Source: Polyangia bacterium (lineage in GTDB: Bacteria; Myxococcota_A; Polyangia; Polyangiales; Polyangiaceae). Taken from it: a stretch of DNA of 49,019 bases. Shown piece after piece: positions 44,726-49,019 of this stretch; positions within the stretch are counted from its first letter, which is position 1; each line of letters begins with the position of its first letter. A model generated the notes under the pieces. The model saw nothing but the letters and a program-made list of their open reading frames with translations, searched no databases and was not told where the DNA came from. Location of the stretch: positions 1 to 49,019 of the forward strand of contig JAUHZF010000022.1 in the NCBI GenBank assembly GCA_030426145.1. Reading direction: 5' to 3'. Position numbers and translations under genes: made by a program.

Positions 44726-44754
44726 GGCGAGGTGTGATAACAGACCGTCCGCCC

Positions 44755-45735
44755 ATGAGCGACGCCACCGAAGAGATCCACGACATCCGCGCCAAGGACG
44801 CCCCCTACACGGTGTTCAGCGGTTTCTGCATGGGCTCGGCCGATGTGGTCCCCGGGGTCTCCGGCGGCACCATGGCGGTGGCGCTCGGCATCTACCACCA
44901 GCTCCTGGCCGCCATCACCTCGGCCAACAAGGAGGCGGTGATGAGCCTGTTGCGGTTCGACCTGAAGAAGGTCTTCGCCACGGTTCACTGGCGCTTCTTG
45001 GGGGCCTTGCTGGCCGGAGTCGCCACCGGGATCGTGGTCATGGTCAAGGGCGTGAAGCTTCCCGAGCTGATCGCTCCGGAGAGCGCCCACCGGACCCTCG
45101 TCTATGCGGTCTTCTTCGGCATGGTTCTGGGCTCCGCCGGCACCCTCTCGCGACACGTCAGCATCTGGACCCCGGGTCGATATGGCGCGCTCGCTCTGGG
45201 CGCGCTCTTCGGTTTCGCGGTGGTGAACCTGGTGCCCGTCGATACACCGACGCACCCGGCGTTCATCTTTCTCTGCGGCGCGATCGCCATCTGCGCGATG
45301 TTGCTACCGGGGATCAGCGGCTCATTCATCCTGCTGATCTTGGGCAAATACGCCTACATCTTGGGCGCCCTGGGCAAGCTCGAGCTCATGGTCATCCTGC
45401 CCTTCGTGCTCGGGTGTGCGACGGGGCTCCTCAGCTTTTCACGCCTGCTCAAGTGGTTGCTGGATCGCTTCCACGACACCATGCTCGCCACCCTCATCGG
45501 GCTGCTGGTGGGCTCGCTGTGGCGGATCTGGCCCTACCAGGAGCTCACGGTGAAGGTGGTGCGCGAGAAGCCGCGGGTCCTCGGCGCCAAGCCCTTCTTT
45601 CCCGAGTCGCTCGACCCCAAGGTCATCGTGGCCCTCATCGTGGGCATTGCCTTCGTCATCGGCCTCGAGGTGTACGCTTCCCGCAAGGCCAAGGCCGCGG
45701 CCATGGACCATGGCCCGGCCGCCGAAGAAGCCTGA
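44755..45735 (+). CDS. popT: PopT (DUF368) undecaprenyl-phosphate transporter
   Basis: A 326-residue protein with about eight helices. The signature [13 protein letters not shown] (26-38) and the repeat [16 protein letters not shown] (near 182-197) identify DUF368. Members of this family return undecaprenyl phosphate to the inner face of the membrane after cell-wall or glycan polymers are made. It would recycle the carrier used by the ArnC-like and GT-C enzymes seen elsewhere in the window. A GTG seven codons upstream is a weaker start. Confidence 0.9.
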   Translation: MSDATEEIHDIRAKDAPYTVFSGFCMGSADVVPGVSGGTMAVALGIYHQLLAAITSANKEAVMSLLRFDLKKVFATVHWRFLGALLAGVATGIVVMVKGVKLPELIAPESAHRTLVYAVFFGMVLGSAGTLSRHVSIWTPGRYGALALGALFGFAVVNLVPVDTPTHPAFIFLCGAIAICAMLLPGISGSFILLILGKYAYILGALGKLELMVILPFVLGCATGLLSFSRLLKWLLDRFHDTMLATLIGLLVGSLWRIWPYQELTVKVVREKPRVLGAKPFFPESLDPKVIVALIVGIAFVIGLEVYASRKAKAAAMDHGPAAEEA

Positions 45736-45797
45736 AGGTCGATTTCGGAAACCTCGCGGACTGCTCGCACGTAAGGCCACGTACAAGGAGAATGAGG

Positions 45798-46085
45798 ATG
45801 AACCAGAAGGCAGCCACCATCGCCATGACGCTCGCTGCGGCACTCGCCGTCACCGCGTGCGGCAACGACAAGACCAAGCCCGAGAAGGCTCCCGAGAAGG
45901 CCGAGCCCGCGGCCGAGAAGAAGGACGCCAAGGCCGACGAGAAGAAGGCCGAAGGAGACGAGGCCAAACCCGGTGCCGCCGCCGTCGACGCCAAGGAGGC
46001 CGACGCCGACAAGGGCGACAAGAAGAAGGACGGCGCGGCCGGCAGCTGCGGCGAGAACGGCTGCGGCGAAGGCGCCTGCGGCTGA
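45798..46085 (+). CDS. Small lipoprotein with C-terminal CGEGACG-like motif
   Basis: A 95-residue protein. Lipobox VTAC (C21) is followed by about 55 residues of Lys/Glu/Ala/Asp low complexity, with four Cys near the end of the sequence (GSCGENGCGEGACG). AAGGAG at 45785-45790 gives good spacing to ATG 45798. The CG-E/N-G-x-CG arrangement recalls the EGKCG repeats of HvfA-type peptides, which DUF692/DUF2063 enzymes modify, but no such genes are adjacent. A metal-binding tail is another reading. Confidence 0.75.
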   Translation: MNQKAATIAMTLAAALAVTACGNDKTKPEKAPEKAEPAAEKKDAKADEKKAEGDEAKPGAAAVDAKEADADKGDKKKDGAAGSCGENGCGEGACG

Positions 46086-46382
46086 CCTCGGGGCCGCGGC
46101 CGCATACAGGCGACCGCGGCACCCAAACGAGGCACGGGTCCCACCCCGGAGCTCGAGGCTCAGGCGCCCGCTCGTCGCTCTCACTTGGCGCCTGCCGCCG
46201 AAGATGGCCCGCCTCAGACGCTGTCGGATTCGTACAGCGGCCGGCGCTTTGGCGTGAGGCTGGGCGAAGCAAGGAAAGAAGCGAACAGGGGTGGTGTTCG
46301 CGGAGCCTCGACTCGACCGTTCTCCCCGCAAGGAGACGGAGCCGGGCCGCATCGAGGTACAGCGACGCCATGGCGAACGGAT
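46086..46382. other. Gap of about 300 bases with no gene seen
   Basis: Between the small lipoprotein and the transposase gene all frames are open but arginine-rich and shadow-like. I see no convincing gene, tRNA or terminator here. Confidence 0.45.
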
Positions 46383-47252
46383 TCAGCCCAGCCGATGCAG
46401 GTCGCTCACATCGAGCACGCGACGCAGACGGGGGTCCAAGCACTTGGCCGCGACGTCGAGCTGCGCCGTGGGCATGCTTTGGCGCATGCGCTGGGCGATC
46501 CGGCTCACCGAGTTGGGATGAAGCCCGAGGTGTTCGCCGAGTAGCGTCGGGCGGTCCCAGCCGTACCGATAGGCGAGGCCTACGGCGATGCGGCGGGCGG
46601 TGCTCTTGCGGCGCAGGGCAGCCACGGGAGCACGCGTGGCCGCGAGGACGGCGTCGAGGATGTCTTGCAGCGCTTGGGTGGTGGCCGATGCGACGACGTC
46701 GCCCGGAAAATGACGAGCGGATTCCGCGACGTGGTCGTCGTTCGTGGCGTACGCATGGACGAGGTGCGGCCGCCGATCGTCTCGCCGCCAACCGAAAGCT
46801 CGCGTCAGGGCATCAGAAGAGACCCACGGCGTGACGGTGAACCCGAGCGTGTCGCGTAGCGTCGACCACAGCCACTTGAGCGGGTCGTCGACGAGACGGA
46901 ACGTCCGCCCAACGTGACGCCATGGGCGACACGGGTTGAGCCATACGTAGCGGACCGTGCGCATGAGCTTGTCGCGGGACCGCAACGCCTCGGGTTCGGG
47001 AACTGGCGCCCACCACCGGGCGGCATCCCGACCAAGCGGCCGGGTGACCCTTCGCAGGATGCGTCCGAGCTGCCGGGCGCCGGCCGCGCCGCGATCGGGG
47101 GCCACCAGATGCAGGTGGTCGGGCATCAGCGTCGCGGCGAGCGCAGCCGGAAACGACGTCTGCAACAACCTCCACGCGCGCCTCGCGAGCTCGTCGTCGG
47201 CAAAGACACAGCGCTCCGCCCTTGCGACGTAGTGGGCAAACGGCCGGGACAT
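46383..47252 (-). CDS. HUH (Y1) transposase of REP-associated (RAYT-like) type
   Basis: A 289-residue transposase-like protein. The HUH pair is H46 and H48 in LMPDHLHLV, and the catalytic Tyr is Y102 in VRYVWLNP. The C-terminal 120 residues add a DnaA-like helix-turn-helix (TLLGEHLGLHPNSVSRIAQRM, about 241-261), making it longer than the usual 150-180-residue REP transposase. The gene starts 72-100 bases from an array of palindromic repeats, the layout of a REPtron. RAYTs are normally single-copy, domesticated genes that help spread REP sequences. ATG 47252 is chosen because upstream sequence is repeat DNA. Confidence 0.85.
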   Translation of the reverse strand: MSRPFAHYVARAERCVFADDELARRAWRLLQTSFPAALAATLMPDHLHLVAPDRGAAGARQLGRILRRVTRPLGRDAARWWAPVPEPEALRSRDKLMRTVRYVWLNPCRPWRHVGRTFRLVDDPLKWLWSTLRDTLGFTVTPWVSSDALTRAFGWRRDDRRPHLVHAYATNDDHVAESARHFPGDVVASATTQALQDILDAVLAATRAPVAALRRKSTARRIAVGLAYRYGWDRPTLLGEHLGLHPNSVSRIAQRMRQSMPTAQLDVAAKCLDPRLRRVLDVSDLHRLG

Positions 47253-47331
47253 GCCCTTCTCTCGACCCCGCGGTCCGCAAAGTTGCGTACCCGGCGCAAA
47301 AAGATCCGTGACCGTGCGAGGACGAGGCGCC

Positions 47332-47721
47332 GCCAACGCGGCTGGCTCACGAAGGTCAGCAACCCTAACGTTCCGCTCCGAAAACCCGGCATTCCGGACC
47401 TCAACGTTAGGGTTCGTGACCTTACGCTCGCCTCCGGCCAAGCGGGCCCGTCGGGCCGAGCGGGGCCGCCGCCAACGCGGCTGGCTCACGAATGTCAGCA
47501 ACCCTAACGTTCCGCTCCGAAAACCCGGCATTCCGGACCTCAACGTTAGGGTTCGTGACCTTACGCTCGCCTCGGGCCAAGCGGGCCGCCGCCAACGCGG
47601 CTCGCTCACGAAGGTCAGCAACCCTAACGTTCCGCTCCGAAAACCCGGCATTCCGGACCTCAACGTTAGGGTTCGTGACCTTACGCTCGCCTCGGGCCGA
47701 GCGGGGCCGAGCGGGGCCGCC
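47332..47721. repeat. Three-copy array of long palindromic (REP/BIME-like) repeats
   Basis: Three near-identical units begin at about 47332, 47471 and 47591; the last two are exactly 120 bases apart and the first pair are 139 apart because of an extra 19-base spacer. Each holds an inverted repeat with arms of 21 bases, 30 bases apart: 47352-47372/47403-47423, 47491-47511/47542-47562 and 47611-47631/47662-47682. The inner halves AACCCTAACGTT and AACGTTAGGGTT are perfect complements; two mismatches lie in the outer part. The loop is also partly self-complementary. The spacers are GGGCCGAGCGG-like and degenerate to GGGTCCGGC repeats at the right edge. Confidence 0.88.
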
Positions 47722-47792
47722 GGGTCCGCCGGGTCCGGCGGGTCCGGCGGCGGCCGTTGCGACCTTCGCTCGTCCGGGCTACCGCCCGGGCC

Positions 47793-48290
47793 ATGCAGGA
47801 CCGGGAAGGCTTTGCGCCCCTGTCGCGGCTTCCGAAGGGGGCGCTGGGGATCCTCTACGAGATCGCGCGGCACTTGCTGCGGCGGCCGGTGGTGGGGATC
47901 GCGGCCATCGCGCGAGACGAGCGTGGGCACCTGCTGTTGGTGCGCCGTGGGGACACGGGGACGTGGGCTCTGCCTGGCGGAACACTCGAGTGGGGAGAGA
48001 CCCTGCTATCGGGCTTGCCCCGCGAGATCGCGGAGGAAACCGGGGCCGACTGGCTTTCGTTGGAGCGCGTCACGGGCGTCTACTCGCGGCCCGATCGCGA
48101 CCCTCGTTTCCACGCGGTGACCGTGTGCGTCGAGGGCCGCGTAGCGGGCCCAGCCCGCGGACCCAAGAACACGATGGAGATCAAAGAGGCCCGCTTCTTC
48201 GCCCCTGACGAGGTCCCCGAAGACCTCGCGATGGGTCAGCGGGACATGCTCGACGACGCCCTGAAGGGCGGACAGGTCGTGCTCGAGTAG
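47793..48290 (+). CDS. NUDIX hydrolase
   Basis: A 165-residue NUDIX protein. The NUDIX box GGTLEWGETLLSGLPREIAEETG (G62 to G84, with E68, R78, E81, E82) is complete. The N-terminal 30 residues form an added helix. The family cleaves nucleoside diphosphates linked to another group, such as 8-oxo-dGTP, NADH, ADP-ribose or sugar nucleotides. ATG 47793 is preferred to an upstream TTG at 47757 in repeat DNA. It is monocistronic. Confidence 0.88.
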   Translation: MQDREGFAPLSRLPKGALGILYEIARHLLRRPVVGIAAIARDERGHLLLVRRGDTGTWALPGGTLEWGETLLSGLPREIAEETGADWLSLERVTGVYSRPDRDPRFHAVTVCVEGRVAGPARGPKNTMEIKEARFFAPDEVPEDLAMGQRDMLDDALKGGQVVLE

Positions 48291-48318
48291 CCATCTTTTG
48301 CTAACAACGCCCTCCGGC

Positions 48319-49019
48319 ATGCGTGAGCTCATCGGCAGCACCATCCTCGTCGCGCTCGTTCTGGCGCTCTCGGGGTGCGGTAGCGAAGAGGCGTCAGGGG
48401 AGACCACCGACGCCGCGCCGAGCGCGACCACGACCGCCGCCGACGTCCCGAGCGCAACGGCAACGGCCGACGCCGAGGACCCCAAGGCGGAAGCCTGGGC
48501 TGCATGTCAGACGGAGATCGACGCGGTGAAGGCCAAGCCGGCCCTCCCCGGCACCCCGCGCTTCGAAGCCCAGCGCGTCCACATGGTACGCGTTCGCGGC
48601 AAGTCGATGCTCTGGCGACGCCCGCCAGAAGAGCGGCCCGAGCACGACGCCTTCTTGAAGAAGAAGACCGCGGTCAAGGTCGTGCGTGCCCTTCGCGCCA
48701 AGCTCCGCAAGTTCAAGTCGCGCAACAAGGAGCGGCGCGAGTACATCCTCCGCGAGGGCTACCTCTGGCACCACGACGTCAGGCTCGCGCTCGCCATCGT
48801 CGAGCAGGTGAGCCTGCCGAAGATCTTCGACGAGAAGACCGTCTATCTCCAGCGCGGCGTCGACATCTGGAAGCTGGAGTGGCGCCCGCGCGACAAGCTC
48901 CACCACGAGCGCTTCGTCTACATGGAGGGCCCCTTCGAAGGGGAGAAGGCCGAGGTGCTCCTCGGCGATCGCGTGGCCCTCACCCGTGAGGAGCTCGAGA
49001 GGACACCGCCGCTGCACAT
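48319..49019 (+). CDS. Lipoprotein, truncated by the window end
   Basis: The first 233 codons of a gene that runs off the right edge. Lipobox LSGC (C20) is followed by a Thr/Ala/Asp-rich linker to about residue 60 (ATTTAADVPSATATADAED). The mature domain begins around AEAWAACQTEID and is basic and charged (KKKTAVKVVRALRAKLRKFKSRNKERRE at about 115-142), ending in a beta-rich region (VYLQRGVDIWKLEWRPRDK). No family recognised. No Shine-Dalgarno sequence is seen before the ATG. Confidence 0.75.
   Translation, partial: MRELIGSTILVALVLALSGCGSEEASGETTDAAPSATTTAADVPSATATADAEDPKAEAWAACQTEIDAVKAKPALPGTPRFEAQRVHMVRVRGKSMLWRRPPEERPEHDAFLKKKTAVKVVRALRAKLRKFKSRNKERREYILREGYLWHHDVRLALAIVEQVSLPKIFDEKTVYLQRGVDIWKLEWRPRDKLHHERFVYMEGPFEGEKAEVLLGDRVALTREELERTPPLH

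Noticed and set aside
47332..47721. CCCTAA/TTAGGG resembling telomere repeats
   Set aside because: It occurs once per arm inside a long inverted repeat, not in tandem; it is only part of the hairpin core.
47253..47792. Long frames across the palindromic array encoding repeated peptides such as LRSGMPGFRSGTLGLL and SNPNVPLRKPGIPDL
   Set aside because: The units are DNA palindromes with a period of 120, a multiple of three, so frames stay open on both strands. The same peptide repeats on both strands and has no start or protein-like composition.
1..49019. tRNA, rRNA, CRISPR or prophage genes
   Set aside because: By eye I found no tRNA-like arms, ribosomal sequence, spaced direct repeats or phage structural genes. 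A covariance-model scan would be decisive.

Overview
The window reads as chromosomal DNA of a high-GC Myxococcota bacterium of the Polyangia kind. This is inferred from gene style, with no rRNA in view. There are eight lipoproteins, several with Gly/Ser/Ala-rich or Cys-rich mature regions and one with a VWA domain. A Ser/Thr kinase carries a Pro/Ala tail, and there are PEGA/TPR and HDOD proteins, many hypothetical envelope proteins, and GC-rich DNA open in most frames. I see no tRNA, rRNA, CRISPR array or prophage.

Layout. 1-9.2 kb: a single-domain response regulator, a VWA lipoprotein, an ALDH7-type dehydrogenase divergent from a fused E1 alpha-beta 2-oxoacid dehydrogenase, two lipoproteins, an Asp-nucleophile alpha/beta hydrolase, and a decayed second copy of the E1 C-terminus (8953-9090). 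9.2-14.5 kb: a PARG-type ADP-ribose glycohydrolase gene, then a five-gene operon for a group 3b NAD(P)-linked [NiFe] hydrogenase (beta, cyclic-nucleotide-binding protein, gamma, delta, alpha) with a sigma-54-like promoter. 14.6-17.6 kb: a DUF4026/DUF2314 protein overlapping a ROK glucokinase, and a CPBP protease. 17.8-24.0 kb: a tight six-gene operon (epimerase, DegT aminotransferase, ArnC-like glycosyltransferase, ATP-grasp ligase, methyltransferase, flippase-like protein) that looks like a lipid-linked aminosugar pathway. 24.1-26.4 kb: a LysR regulator divergent from an NmrA/DUF1772 pair. 26.4-30.8 kb: lipoproteins, a transmembrane Ser/Thr kinase and a PEGA protein. 30.9-33.3 kb: a three-gene envelope operon ending in a probable pseudo-GTPase. 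33.4-37.6 kb: two GT-C-like membrane proteins and an AraC/GyrI regulator. 37.8-46.1 kb: a SnoaL-like gene remnant, a receiver-HDOD protein, an outer-membrane protein with a lipoprotein, Dus, a CNNM/CorC protein, a PLP dehydratase, a PopT (DUF368) transporter and a small lipoprotein ending in a CGEGACG-like motif. 46.4-49.0 kb: an HUH transposase of REP-associated (RAYT) type beside three long palindromic repeats, a NUDIX hydrolase and a truncated lipoprotein gene.

Themes. The ArnC-like transferase, flippase-like protein, two GT-C-like proteins and PopT fit together as a polyprenyl-phosphate sugar economy for envelope glycosylation. Many first genes have a TANNNT hexamer ending 6-9 bases before the start codon and no Shine-Dalgarno sequence, three of them with a TTG-type -35 box at exactly 17 bp. 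This suggests that leaderless or nearly leaderless mRNAs are common here.
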